Shown here one piece after another: positions 8,258 through 17,012 of a stretch of 64,000 nucleotides of DNA. The notes under the pieces were generated by a model that saw only the letters and a list, made by a program, of their open reading frames with translations, made no database searches and was not told the DNA's origin. The stretch covers positions 71,435 through 135,434 of the forward strand of contig NZ_LMCY01000011.1 in assembly GCF_001425685.1 (NCBI RefSeq), read 5' to 3'. Position numbers and translations under genes: made by a program. Each line of letters starts with the position of its first letter. Positions within the stretch are counted from its first letter, which is position 1. Source of the stretch: Massilia sp. Root335. Lineage in GTDB: Bacteria > Pseudomonadota > Gammaproteobacteria > Burkholderiales > Burkholderiaceae_D.

Positions 8258-9202
8258 ATGACCCAACACTACCCACGTGACCTCGCCGGCTACGGCCGCG
8301 AACAGCCGTACGCCGACTGGCCGGGACGCGCCCGCGTCGCCGTGCAGTTCGTCCTGAACTACGAAGAAGGCGGCGAGAACAGCGTGCTGCACGGCGACGC
8401 CGGCAGCGAACAATTCCTGTCCGAGATGTTCAACCCGGCGTCGTTCCCGACCCGTCACCTGTCGATGGAGAGCATCTACGAATACGGCTCGCGAGTCGGC
8501 GTCTGGCGCATCCTGCGCGAATTCGAAAAGCGCGGCCTGCCGCTGACGATCTTCGGCGTCGGCATGGCGCTGGAACGCTCCCCGGACGTGACGAGCGCGT
8601 TCAAGGAACTCGGCCACGAGATCGCCTGCCATGGCTGGCGCTGGATCAGCTACCAGAACATGGACGAAGCGGCGGAGCGCGCCGACATGGCGCGCGGCAT
8701 GGACGCCATCGAACGCCTGACCGGCGAACGCGCGCTGGGCTGGTACACGGGCCGCGACAGCCCGAACACGCGCCGCCTCGTCGCCGATTACGGCGGCTTC
8801 GAATACGACAGCGACTACTACGGCGACGACCTGCCGTTCTGGCTCAAGGTGCGCAAGACGGACGGCACCCAGGCGCCGCAACTGGTCGTGCCGTACACGC
8901 TGGACACGAACGACATGCGGTTCGCGCTGCCCCAGGGTTTTTCGCACGGCGATCCGTTCCTGGCGTATCTGCGCGACGCGTTCGACGTCCATTACCAGGA
9001 AGGCGGCGACCGCCCGTCGATCCTGTCGATCGGCATGCACTGCCGCCTGCTGGGCCGGCCGGGACGCTTCCGCGCGCTGCAGCGCTTCCTGGACTACATC
9101 GAACAGCACGATCGCGTGTGGGTCGCGCGCCGCATCGACATCGCGCGCCACTGGAAGAACGTGCACCCCTACAACCCCGACACCGCATTCGCGTGGGAGT
9201 AA
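8258..9202 (+). CDS. puuE: Allantoinase, polysaccharide-deacetylase type (PuuE)
   Basis: The 314-residue protein matches PuuE, a cofactor-independent allantoinase that opens allantoin to allantoate and is unrelated to the amidohydrolase-type AllB. The NodB-like fold shows VAVQFVLNYEEGGE, the typical SFPTRHLSMESIYEYGSRVG segment, and GHEIACHGWRWI, where the family has the active-site histidine. The GWYTGRDSPNTRRLVADYG stretch is also characteristic. The start at 8258 (MTQHYPRDLAGYG) is standard. Its stop TAA overlaps the ATG of the next gene (TAATG). Confidence 0.94.
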   Translation: MTQHYPRDLAGYGREQPYADWPGRARVAVQFVLNYEEGGENSVLHGDAGSEQFLSEMFNPASFPTRHLSMESIYEYGSRVGVWRILREFEKRGLPLTIFGVGMALERSPDVTSAFKELGHEIACHGWRWISYQNMDEAAERADMARGMDAIERLTGERALGWYTGRDSPNTRRLVADYGGFEYDSDYYGDDLPFWLKVRKTDGTQAPQLVVPYTLDTNDMRFALPQGFSHGDPFLAYLRDAFDVHYQEGGDRPSILSIGMHCRLLGRPGRFRALQRFLDYIEQHDRVWVARRIDIARHWKNVHPYNPDTAFAWE

Positions 9203-9207
9203 TGACA

Positions 9208-10980
9208 ATGTTAACGCTGGAGACACTCAACGCCGCCGACGAGGCGCATTTCACCGCGCTGCTGGACGGCGTCTACGAGCATTCGCCGTGGATCGCCGGC
9301 CGCGCCTGGGCCAGGCGCCCGTTCGCGACGCTCGCGCAACTGAAGCGCGGCCTCGTCGAAGCCGTGCGCGACGCCTCTCGCGACGAACAACTGGGCCTGA
9401 TCCGCGCCCACCCGGAGCTCGCGGGCAAGGCGATGGTCAGCAAATCGCTGACGGCGGAATCGACGAATGAACAGAACAAGGCCGGCCTGACGAATTGCAC
9501 GCCGGAGGAATTCGCGACGATCCAGAAGCTGAACGCCGACTACAACGCCAAGTTCGGCTTCCCGTTCATCCTCGCGGTGCGCGGCCCGCGCGGCCTCGGC
9601 CTGCAGAAGGCCGAGATCATCGCCACCTTCGCGCGCCGCCTGGGCAACGGGCCGGACTTCGAGTTCGCCGAAGCGCTGCGCAACATCCACCGCATCGCCG
9701 AGATCCGCCTGGACGACAAGTTCGACCAGCACCCGGCGCTCGGCAACGACGTGTGGGACTGGCACGAACAGCTGGCCGCCCACACCGAACCCGGCTACGC
9801 CGAGCGCGGCGAGCTGTGCGTGACCTACCTGACCGATGCGCACCGCGCCACGGCGCTGCACCTGGCGCAGTGGATGCGCGAGGAATGCGGCTTCGACGAC
9901 GTGACCATCGACGCCGTCGGCAACGTCGTCGGCATCTATCACGGTGCCGATCCCGCCGCCAAACGCCTGCTGACCGGCTCTCACTACGACACCGTCCGCA
10001 ACGGCGGCAAGTACGACGGCCGCCTGGGCATCCTCGTGCCGATGGCCTGCGTGCGCGAACTGCACCGCCAGGGCAAGCGCCTCGCCTACGGCATCGAAGT
10101 CGTCGGCTTCGCCGAAGAGGAAGGCCAGCGCTACAAAGCCGTGTTCCTCGGCTCGGGCGCCCTCACCGGGTCGTTCGACGCGAACTGGCTCGATCAGAAG
10201 GACGCCGACGGCATCACGATGCGCGCCGCGATCGAGCACGCCGGCCTGAAGGTCGACGACATCGCCGCGCTGAAACGCGATCCGGCGCGCTACCTCGGCT
10301 TCGTCGAGACGCACATCGAACAGGGGCCGGTGCTGAACGACCTCGACCTGCCGCTGGGCGTCGTCACATCGATCAACGGCAGCGTGCGTTTCGTCGGCGA
10401 GATCGTCGGCGTCGCCAGCCACGCCGGCACCACGCCGATGACGATGCGCCGCGATGCCGCGGCCGCGGCGGCCGAACTGGTGCTGTTCGCCGAGAAGCGC
10501 GGCGGCGCGGTCGCCGACCTCGTCGCCACCGTCGGCATGCTGGAGGTGCCGAACGGCTCGATCAACGTCGTGCCGGGCCGCTGCCGCTTCTCGCTGGACG
10601 TGCGCGCCACGACCAATGAGGTGCGCGACGCCGCGGCCGCCGACATCCAGGCGGAACTGGCGGCCATCTGCGAGCGCCGCGGGCTGCAGTACACGCTCGA
10701 GGAAACGATGCGCGCGGCCGCCGCCCCGTGCGCCGCCGATTGGCGCCAGCGCTGGGAGCGCGCCGTCGAAACGCTCGGCCTGCCCGTATTCCGCATGCCC
10801 AGCGGCGCCGGCCACGACGCGATGAAACTGCACGACATCATGCCGCAGGCCATGCTGTTCCTGCGCGGGCTGAACGCGGGCATCAGCCACAACCCGCTCG
10901 AATCCATCACCAACGACGACGCCGAACTGTGCGTCCAGGCGTACCAAGCCCTTCTCGACCAACTCGCATCGGACTTCTGA
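9208..10980 (+). CDS. Fused OHCU decarboxylase (UraD) - allantoate amidohydrolase (AllC-like)
   Basis: This 590-residue protein joins two pathway steps. Residues about 1-165 are a UraD domain: HPELAGKAMVSKSLTAEST and the NAKFGFPFILAVRGPRG segment are diagnostic of OHCU decarboxylase, which yields S-allantoin. Residues about 175-590 are an M20 amidase of the allantoate amidohydrolase/N-carbamoylase group: LTGSHYDTVRNGGKYDG (His and Asp metal ligands), VVGFAEEEGQRY (catalytic Glu pair), ETHIEQGPVL and the C-terminal PSGAGHDAM motif. An ATG at 9202 is also in frame, but GGGAG is 8 bases from 9208 and only 2 from 9202. Allantoate would be cut to ureidoglycine, CO2 and ammonia. Confidence 0.93.
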   Translation: MLTLETLNAADEAHFTALLDGVYEHSPWIAGRAWARRPFATLAQLKRGLVEAVRDASRDEQLGLIRAHPELAGKAMVSKSLTAESTNEQNKAGLTNCTPEEFATIQKLNADYNAKFGFPFILAVRGPRGLGLQKAEIIATFARRLGNGPDFEFAEALRNIHRIAEIRLDDKFDQHPALGNDVWDWHEQLAAHTEPGYAERGELCVTYLTDAHRATALHLAQWMREECGFDDVTIDAVGNVVGIYHGADPAAKRLLTGSHYDTVRNGGKYDGRLGILVPMACVRELHRQGKRLAYGIEVVGFAEEEGQRYKAVFLGSGALTGSFDANWLDQKDADGITMRAAIEHAGLKVDDIAALKRDPARYLGFVETHIEQGPVLNDLDLPLGVVTSINGSVRFVGEIVGVASHAGTTPMTMRRDAAAAAAELVLFAEKRGGAVADLVATVGMLEVPNGSINVVPGRCRFSLDVRATTNEVRDAAAADIQAELAAICERRGLQYTLEETMRAAAAPCAADWRQRWERAVETLGLPVFRMPSGAGHDAMKLHDIMPQAMLFLRGLNAGISHNPLESITNDDAELCVQAYQALLDQLASDF

Positions 10981-10981
10981 C

Positions 10982-12232
10982 ATGACCACGACCGCTACCA
11001 ACAACACCGCCGCCCCCTACGAAGCGCTGGACGCCTGGATCGACGCCCATTTCGACGAGGAAGTGCGCTTCCTGCAGGAGCTCGTGCGCGTGCCGACCGA
11101 CACCCCGCCGGGCAACAACGCCCCGCACGCCGAGCGCGCGGCCGACCTGCTGCGCGAATTCGGCTTCGACGCCGAGAAGCACCCGGTGCCGGCGCCGACC
11201 GTCAAGGCGGCCGGCCTGGAGACGATCACGAACCTGGTCGTGCGCCGCAAATACGGCGCGGGCCGCACCGTCGCGATGAACGCGCACGGCGACGTGGTGC
11301 CGCCGGGCGACGGCTGGAGCCATGATCCGTACGGCGGCGAAGTCGTCGACGGCCAACTGTTCGGCCGCGCCGCCGCCGTCAGCAAGTGCGATTTCGCGAC
11401 CTTCACGTTCGCGACCCGCGCCCTGGAAGCGCTGGGCGCCCCGCTCAAGGGCGGCGTCGAACTGTACTTCACCTACGACGAGGAATTCGGCGGCGAACTG
11501 GGCCCGGGCTGGCTGCTGCAGCAAGGCCTCGTCAAGCCCGACCTCCTGATCGCCGCGGGCTTCAGCTACCAGGTCGTCACCGCGCACAACGGCTGCCTGC
11601 AGATGGAAGTGACGGTCAACGGCAAGATGGGCCATGCGGCCGTGCCGGAAACGGGCGTCGACGCGCTGCAGGCCGCGACCCGCATCCTCGTCGCGCTGTA
11701 CGACCAGAACACGCAGTACAAGCAGGTCAAGAGCCAGGTCAAGGGCATCAACCATCCTTACCTGAACGTGGGCCTGATCGAAGGCGGCACCAATACCAAC
11801 GTCGTGCCGGGCAAGGTCGTGCTGAAGCTCGACCGCCGCATGATCCCGGAAGAGAACCCGCTCGAGGTCGAAGCGACGCTGCACAAGGTGATCCAGGACG
11901 CCGTCGCCGACTGCCCCGGCATCACCATCGAGATCAAGCGCATGCTGCTGGCGAACGCATTGAAGCCGCTGGACGGCAACCAGCCGCTGGTCGACGCCCT
12001 GTCGCGCCACGCCACCAGCGTGTTCGGCGAGGAGATCGGCGCGGCCGGCACGCCGCTGTACACGGATGCGCGCCTGTTCGGCGAGGCGGGCGTCCCGGCC
12101 GTGCTGTACGGCTGCGGTCCGCGCACGGTCGGCGAGAGCAACGCCAAGCGCGCCGACGAGCACATCGACCTGGAAGACCTGCGCCGCGCGACCAAGGTCG
12201 TCGCGCGCACGCTGTTCGACCTGCTCGACTAA
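10982..12232 (+). CDS. M20 family (ArgE/DapE-like) hydrolase, atypical metal site; possible late ureide-pathway enzyme
   Basis: The 416-residue protein starts 1 base after the uraD-allC stop. M20 features are AMNAHGDVVPPGDG (first His and catalytic Asp), TYDEEFGGELGP (Glu pair), NGKMGHAAVPETGVDA (lid domain) and GGTNTNVVPGKV. Two usual ligands look altered. The bridging Asp of GRGxxDxKG appears as GRAAAVSKCD, and the C-terminal His of the (A/G)HxxDE motif appears as NAKRADEH. No ureidoglycolate lyase gene is present nearby, so this product might process ureidoglycolate or ureidoglycine, or act on another amide. The family is certain; the reaction is inference. Confidence 0.85.
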   Translation: MTTTATNNTAAPYEALDAWIDAHFDEEVRFLQELVRVPTDTPPGNNAPHAERAADLLREFGFDAEKHPVPAPTVKAAGLETITNLVVRRKYGAGRTVAMNAHGDVVPPGDGWSHDPYGGEVVDGQLFGRAAAVSKCDFATFTFATRALEALGAPLKGGVELYFTYDEEFGGELGPGWLLQQGLVKPDLLIAAGFSYQVVTAHNGCLQMEVTVNGKMGHAAVPETGVDALQAATRILVALYDQNTQYKQVKSQVKGINHPYLNVGLIEGGTNTNVVPGKVVLKLDRRMIPEENPLEVEATLHKVIQDAVADCPGITIEIKRMLLANALKPLDGNQPLVDALSRHATSVFGEEIGAAGTPLYTDARLFGEAGVPAVLYGCGPRTVGESNAKRADEHIDLEDLRRATKVVARTLFDLLD

Positions 12233-12255
12233 GGCTTCCTCCGCCCTCGCGGCAG

Positions 12256-12277
12256 CGGGCGCTCCGGCGCCCGTTTT
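12256..12277 (+). terminator. Rho-independent terminator after the plus-strand purine operon
   Basis: CGGGCGC and GCGCCCG pair around a TCCG loop and are followed by TTTT. The hairpin begins 24 bases after the stop of the M20 hydrolase gene and would end the GntR-puuE-uraD/allC-M20 transcript. The T-tract is short. Confidence 0.7.
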
Positions 12278-12294
12278 CATTGTCGCGCCGCCCA

Positions 12295-12565
12295 CGCGTT
12301 CAGCCGGTGCATGAATAACCGGCGTGCCCGTCCATGTCGGAGCCGGCTGCGCGTGGGCACGGGGTGCCCACCCTACGGGCGCATGCACGATGTCGTAGGG
12401 TGGGCGGCCCCAGCCCACGCGCACGCATGCGGCACGCGAACGTCACATATGCGCACGATGTCGTAGGGTGGGCGGCCCCCGCCCACGCGTTCAACCGACG
12501 CGTGAATGACCGGGGTCCGTCCGTGCCGGGGCCGGCTGCGCGTGGGCACGGGGTGCCCACCCTAC
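12295..12565. repeat. Cluster of four GTGGGCA/TGCCCAC dispersed palindromic repeats
   Basis: Copies of CGTGGGCACGGGGTGCCCAC followed by CCTAC lie at 12352-12377 and 12541-12565. Related inverted copies (CGTAGGGTGGGCGGCC...GCCCACGCG) lie at 12394-12421 and 12462-12489. A wider unit beginning ACGCGTTCA and including GCCGGCTGCG precedes both direct copies (from about 12295 and 12486), so the cluster looks like a duplication of about 190 bases. The last copy supplies the stop codon of the P450 gene. Similar copies occur near 25.0 and 40.1 kb. This is a REP-like intergenic family; no protein gene is seen in 12233-12561. Confidence 0.85.
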
Positions 12566-13983
12566 CGGGCCGTCAGGCGCAGCGTCAGCGGCGTCTCCGG
12601 CCGCAGGGTGATGTTGAAGACGGGCCGCGGCGGCGCCATCCCGCTTGGCACGGCGACCGAGTAGCGCTGCAGGAACATGGCCGCGAGCAGCGTCATCTCG
12701 GCCAGCGCGAGATGCTGGCCCAGGCACACGCGCGGCCCCGTCCCGAACGGCATGAACGCGCCGCGCGGGATGGCCGGGGCGCCTTCCGCGAAGCGCTCGG
12801 GGCGGAACGCCTGCGGCTCCGGGAACCAGCGCGCGTCGTGGTGCATCAGGTGCAGCGGCACCGCGAAAATCGTCCGCGCCGGGAGCTGCCAGCCGCCCAG
12901 CGTGACGGGCCGCAGCGCGCGCCGCGAGATCAGGACCGGCGCGGCCGGATACAGGCGCAGCGTCTCCTGCAGGGTGCGCCCCAGGTAATCCAGCGCCGGC
13001 AGATCCGCGGCCGTGGGCGCCCTGCCCTGCAGCACGGCGTCGACCTCCGCGCGCGCGGCCGCCTGCGCGTCCGGATGCGCGGCCATGCACCAGGACCACC
13101 ACGTCAGGGTCGCGGCCGTCGTCTCGTGGCCGGCCAGGAACGCCGTCATGCACTCGTCGCGCACGGCCTTGAGCGGCCACGCCGCCGGGTCCTCGACGTG
13201 CAAGGTCAACAAGCGGGTGAGCAGGTCCTGCGGCCAGCCCTCCCGCGCCATCTTCATGCGCGCGTCGACCTGGCCGGCGATCAGGCGGTCGAGCGTGGCG
13301 CGGGCGCGGCGTTTGGTGCGCTTCCACGGCATCCAGTCCGGCCAGCTGGCGGGCCAATACATCTCGGCATTGCCGGCGACGGAGCACACGTGCACGGCCC
13401 ACTCGGCCTCGCGCGCGTCGGCCGCGATCCCGCTGGAGAACATCATCCGCACGATCACCTCCATGCCCAGCGACGTGAACGCGCTCTCGATCGGCCATGC
13501 GTCGTCCGCCCGCGGCCAGTGCGCGAACGCGGCGTCGGCGGCGGACGCGATGGCGGGCATGAACGCCTGCACGGCCCTGGGGCTGAACGCGGGCTGCAGC
13601 GCCTGGCGTTTCGTGCGCCACGCGGCGCCCTCGGACGTGAGCGTGCTGTGGCCGTGCACCTGCGCGAATACCTCGATGCCGCGTTCCCAGCGGACCAGCG
13701 CGTCGTGCTGGTCGACGAGCAGATCGCGCACCAGTTGCGGATGGGTGACGATGACCTGGTGCTCGGGCCAGATGGGCAGGTGCACCATGTCGCCGTACTC
13801 GCGCCGCCAGCCCGACAAGGTGCCGAGCATGTCGCCCGACATCTGGCGCAGGAAGCGCCAGCCCGTCAGGCCGGCCGGCGGGCCGGGAGGCCAGGTGCCG
13901 GGTGGATGGGATGCCGGGGCCGCATGCGTCGCGCCGGCATGGAAGGGGCAGGATGGGGGCGTGGTCGTTTTCATGCCATGCAT
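12562..13983 (-). CDS. Cytochrome P450
   Basis: The protein (about 473 residues from the chosen start) has all P450 hallmarks: the I-helix AGHETTA, the K-helix ETLR, the PERF meander and the haem-binding loop FGTGPRVCLGQHLA with the ligand Cys. It carries a CPFHAG stretch near the N-terminus and resembles CYP4/CYP102-like class E enzymes; no reductase domain is fused. The start is uncertain: 13983 (MHGMKTTTPP) is given, while ATG codons at 14025 and 14094 are also in frame and none has a strong ribosome-binding site. The TAG stop lies inside a dispersed repeat. No redox partner gene is adjacent, so the substrate cannot be inferred. Confidence 0.88.
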   Translation of the reverse strand: MHGMKTTTPPSCPFHAGATHAAPASHPPGTWPPGPPAGLTGWRFLRQMSGDMLGTLSGWRREYGDMVHLPIWPEHQVIVTHPQLVRDLLVDQHDALVRWERGIEVFAQVHGHSTLTSEGAAWRTKRQALQPAFSPRAVQAFMPAIASAADAAFAHWPRADDAWPIESAFTSLGMEVIVRMMFSSGIAADAREAEWAVHVCSVAGNAEMYWPASWPDWMPWKRTKRRARATLDRLIAGQVDARMKMAREGWPQDLLTRLLTLHVEDPAAWPLKAVRDECMTAFLAGHETTAATLTWWSWCMAAHPDAQAAARAEVDAVLQGRAPTAADLPALDYLGRTLQETLRLYPAAPVLISRRALRPVTLGGWQLPARTIFAVPLHLMHHDARWFPEPQAFRPERFAEGAPAIPRGAFMPFGTGPRVCLGQHLALAEMTLLAAMFLQRYSVAVPSGMAPPRPVFNITLRPETPLTLRLTAR

Positions 13984-14090
13984 TGTCGGCCGGGGGCGCG
14001 GCGCGGTATTGAACGGAAACGACATGGCTCGATACGGCAACGGTATTTGAAAATGGCGTCTCGTTCGAACGCGAGCGCGTGCCCTGCGTT

Positions 14091-17009
14091 TCAATGCGAT
14101 AGCACTTTCGAGCTGGCAAGGCTTTCATAACTTTCTTTTGCCAGTTTCAACAGCACGTTATTTTCGCCCTGGCGGGCCGAAATCTCCTTGAGGATTTTTC
14201 TCAGTTGTAGGAGCGCGTCGTCGGTCGAATTTTCTCGAGAAGCGATCAATGCCAGACCATATTCCCCATACAGGCGGCCGGTCGGGACGTGTTCGTTTTC
14301 GGCAAGCCGCGTGAACCGCTGCCTCGCCTTGTCGATGACGGGACCGGCGTTCTTCGGCTCCGCATCGGCTTTACGCAACAATGCGAAACCGATGCGGGGA
14401 TCCGTTTGATAGCCGAGTTCGCCGCCATACCGTTCTTCGTTCGCTTCCGCATCGAGATACTGCTTCTCCGCCGCATTCGGCTTCTTCTCCATCAGTTTCA
14501 CGTCGCCCGCCATCATGCACACGCGGGCCTTGATCCAGAATTTCCTCGGACAGGATTTCACGAACCGCTTGGCGTTACCGATGTGGATCCGGGCCTCGAA
14601 GATACGGTCCTGCTTCGCGCAGATCCGCGCTTTCCAGGCACTGGCAAGCGCCCGCAGATCGTTGTCCTGGTCCGTCAGCAACTGCAAACCCTGGTCGATG
14701 TATTTCATGGCCTGGATGTCCGAGCCCTCTTCGATATATGTCCAGCCCAGTGCATCGATGTTCAGCAGCGCCCGCGTGCGTTTGTCCAGGTCGCTGGCCA
14801 TCGCCATCGCCTTATTGACGAAATACAGCCGGTGACCGTTCAGGAAACGGCTGTCCATGTAGTGGACCAGCAGAAGCAGGAAGTCCACGATGATCGGCTG
14901 ATCTTCGGCCCACCACATCAGGCTTTCGATGATGGGCCAATACGGATCGATCTTTACGAACTCTTCCCGGACGAGCGCATTCCAGTATCGTTCGGGAATC
15001 TCGGGCCGGCAAACGACGCCGTCCGCGCTCAGGAAGGCGAGAAGATGGCGGGCGAGCTCGGTGCGGGCATGATTCAGCTGCACCTGGTCGATCAGATTTT
15101 GACGGCTGAGCGCCTCCTTGATCGTCCGGTGCATGAAATAGTTGTCGTACAGTGCGTCATAGCCGAGCAGGCCGAATCGCAGGCAAGTCTGCAGGGCCTG
15201 CTGGAGCACATTGTCGTCCGCGGTTTTCGCCGCGCATTTCAACAATGCCGACGGCACCCATTCTTCGGCGGGAAACGCCGCCATCGCTTCGACCACGCGG
15301 CGCGCTTCCCCGTCCACCGGCAGTTTTTCCCAGATCGCGGCCGTGATCGAATCGAAGACCGGTTCGATTCCCTGGCTCCCGCCGGCGCGGGAACGCTCGA
15401 TTGCCGCGTCGAGCCAATCGTCCTTCGGCGCCCCGTTGATCAGGCCCAGCGCCAATCGGATCGCCTGGGGATTCCCCATCGTGAGATCGACCACCTTTTT
15501 CTCGACGGTGGCGAGCGCATCGAAATGGCGGCGCAGCATGATGGCGCGCGCGTGTTCGTGCACCATTTTGACCGCATCGGCGCCGCCGAGCCGCGTCACC
15601 TCGACCATGAATCCCGCCACGACGGCGGTTCGCGTCGTCACGACGATTCTGCTGCGGGCATAGGAGAAATTCCCGATGTCTTCCAGCCAGGCCTTGATAT
15701 CGTCGAAGCGCGTGGCCTCCGCGTCGCGCTGCTCCTCCGCCCGGGATTGATGTTGATCGGCGCGAGGATCGTCGAGATCTTCGATCACGATCAGCACACG
15801 GCGCTCCTGCAGCAGCGCCTCGATCTTGTGACGCAGCCGTTCCGATTCGCTGTCGTCCAACTGTACGTTGCCGTCCAGCTGGGATGTAATCGAACTGAAG
15901 ATCTGGTCCAGCGTGTGGAAGCCGCCGTTCTTCCGCAAGACCGGGCGGATCCAGATGATTTGTTCGAAACCCTCTATCCAGAGCGAGCGATTGCTGGGCT
16001 GGAGTTTCTTCTTGGCGGCGTCGGCCACCAGATGCGTTTTACCGACGCCGGCTTCCCCTCTCACCACGATGACACGGAATTCGGACGACAGCCCGCTCCT
16101 GATCCGATCGGTCACGCGCTCGCTCCTCACGGAATACGGGTGTCTCATCAGCAAGGGACTGCTCGCTGGAAATTTCCTTGTCCCGAGTACCTGCTGGCGT
16201 CGGCGTTCCATGCTGTTCAGCGACCTGCTGAATTGCTGCAGCCATTCTTCGATCTTCTTTTCCGCGTCGGACGTCCCGGGCTTTGCGTCGATCGGGATCA
16301 CCGTGACCCCGCGCGCCTTCATGGCGAGGATGGACAATTCCGTCGGTTGAAACTGGATCGCATAAATCAATGGCGGGGTCGTGCCGGTCTGGAAGACCGC
16401 ATTTCCGAGAATCATTGCCAGGTTCGGATCGCTGAAGCTGTAGCCGATGAACAGGACGGTCCGCGTCTGCAGTTCGACTTTCAACAGGTCCGCCACCGCC
16501 GGGTTCTTGGCCGCATAGCTGTAGAAGTCGCGCGCCGTCAGCACGATGGAATTCGGATCGGCCAGGTCCCCGTGGAGCTTGATGATCGACAGCATGGACG
16601 TGTCGGACAAACCGACGTGCGACGCGTTGTAGATGACGTGCCGGTTGATCTGTTTTTTCTGGGACGCCTGTTCGAGGAGGTTATCGAAATTGGTCGTATA
16701 GATGCGTTGAACCGGCAGCGACACGAGCAGCTCGTGGGTTTTATTGACCCGGAATTTCACGTGGCCCAACTGTTCTTTCAAGTGCTGGACCAGTGCACTG
16801 CGCCCATGCTTGACTTCATACAGCTCGGCGACCTGTAACAGATCGAGGTCGTCGGCATCGGGACCGAGTTCCTCTTTCAGGGGAGCCATCAGCTTTTTCC
16901 AGGTGGGCAGCCGGGAAGCAAGCGACACCCCCGCACCGACGAAGATCGTGCCGTTGCCGCGTACAAACCGTTCGACCAGCAAGCGGTCGACCTGCGGGGG
17001 ATTTTCCAT
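14091..17009 (-). CDS. SIR2-STAND NTPase-TPR protein, probable anti-phage effector/sensor (Avs5-like)
   Basis: This 972-residue protein has three parts. Residues 1-260 are a SIR2-like NADase domain: GAGVS (25-29), TTNFD (105-109), KLHGD with the likely catalytic His (144-148) and GYSFSDPN (189-196). Residues about 290-560 are a STAND/NB-ARC-like ATPase: Walker A GEAGVGKT (318-325), Walker B VLIVIEDLDD (405-414) and RIVVTTRT (454-461). The remainder is helical with TPR-like repeats (about 690-965), a typical ligand-sensing region. Such SIR2-STAND proteins (Avs5 type) deplete NAD+ on phage infection. G+C is visibly lower than in neighbours (about 52% in one sampled line against about 67% in the P450 gene). 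It starts 3 bases after the GH19 stop with no strong Shine-Dalgarno, suggesting translational coupling. Confidence 0.9.
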   Translation of the reverse strand: MENPPQVDRLLVERFVRGNGTIFVGAGVSLASRLPTWKKLMAPLKEELGPDADDLDLLQVAELYEVKHGRSALVQHLKEQLGHVKFRVNKTHELLVSLPVQRIYTTNFDNLLEQASQKKQINRHVIYNASHVGLSDTSMLSIIKLHGDLADPNSIVLTARDFYSYAAKNPAVADLLKVELQTRTVLFIGYSFSDPNLAMILGNAVFQTGTTPPLIYAIQFQPTELSILAMKARGVTVIPIDAKPGTSDAEKKIEEWLQQFSRSLNSMERRRQQVLGTRKFPASSPLLMRHPYSVRSERVTDRIRSGLSSEFRVIVVRGEAGVGKTHLVADAAKKKLQPSNRSLWIEGFEQIIWIRPVLRKNGGFHTLDQIFSSITSQLDGNVQLDDSESERLRHKIEALLQERRVLIVIEDLDDPRADQHQSRAEEQRDAEATRFDDIKAWLEDIGNFSYARSRIVVTTRTAVVAGFMVEVTRLGGADAVKMVHEHARAIMLRRHFDALATVEKKVVDLTMGNPQAIRLALGLINGAPKDDWLDAAIERSRAGGSQGIEPVFDSITAAIWEKLPVDGEARRVVEAMAAFPAEEWVPSALLKCAAKTADDNVLQQALQTCLRFGLLGYDALYDNYFMHRTIKEALSRQNLIDQVQLNHARTELARHLLAFLSADGVVCRPEIPERYWNALVREEFVKIDPYWPIIESLMWWAEDQPIIVDFLLLLVHYMDSRFLNGHRLYFVNKAMAMASDLDKRTRALLNIDALGWTYIEEGSDIQAMKYIDQGLQLLTDQDNDLRALASAWKARICAKQDRIFEARIHIGNAKRFVKSCPRKFWIKARVCMMAGDVKLMEKKPNAAEKQYLDAEANEERYGGELGYQTDPRIGFALLRKADAEPKNAGPVIDKARQRFTRLAENEHVPTGRLYGEYGLALIASRENSTDDALLQLRKILKEISARQGENNVLLKLAKESYESLASSKVLSH

Positions 17010-17012
17010 ACG

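Noticed and set aside
12295-12565. CRISPR array
   Set aside because: Repeats are in both orientations, degenerate and unevenly spaced, without unique uniform spacers or cas genes.
14289-16838. 849-codon plus-strand open frame opposite the SIR2-STAND gene
   Set aside because: It shows no recognisable motif and is the complement of a gene with intact SIR2, Walker A and Walker B motifs.
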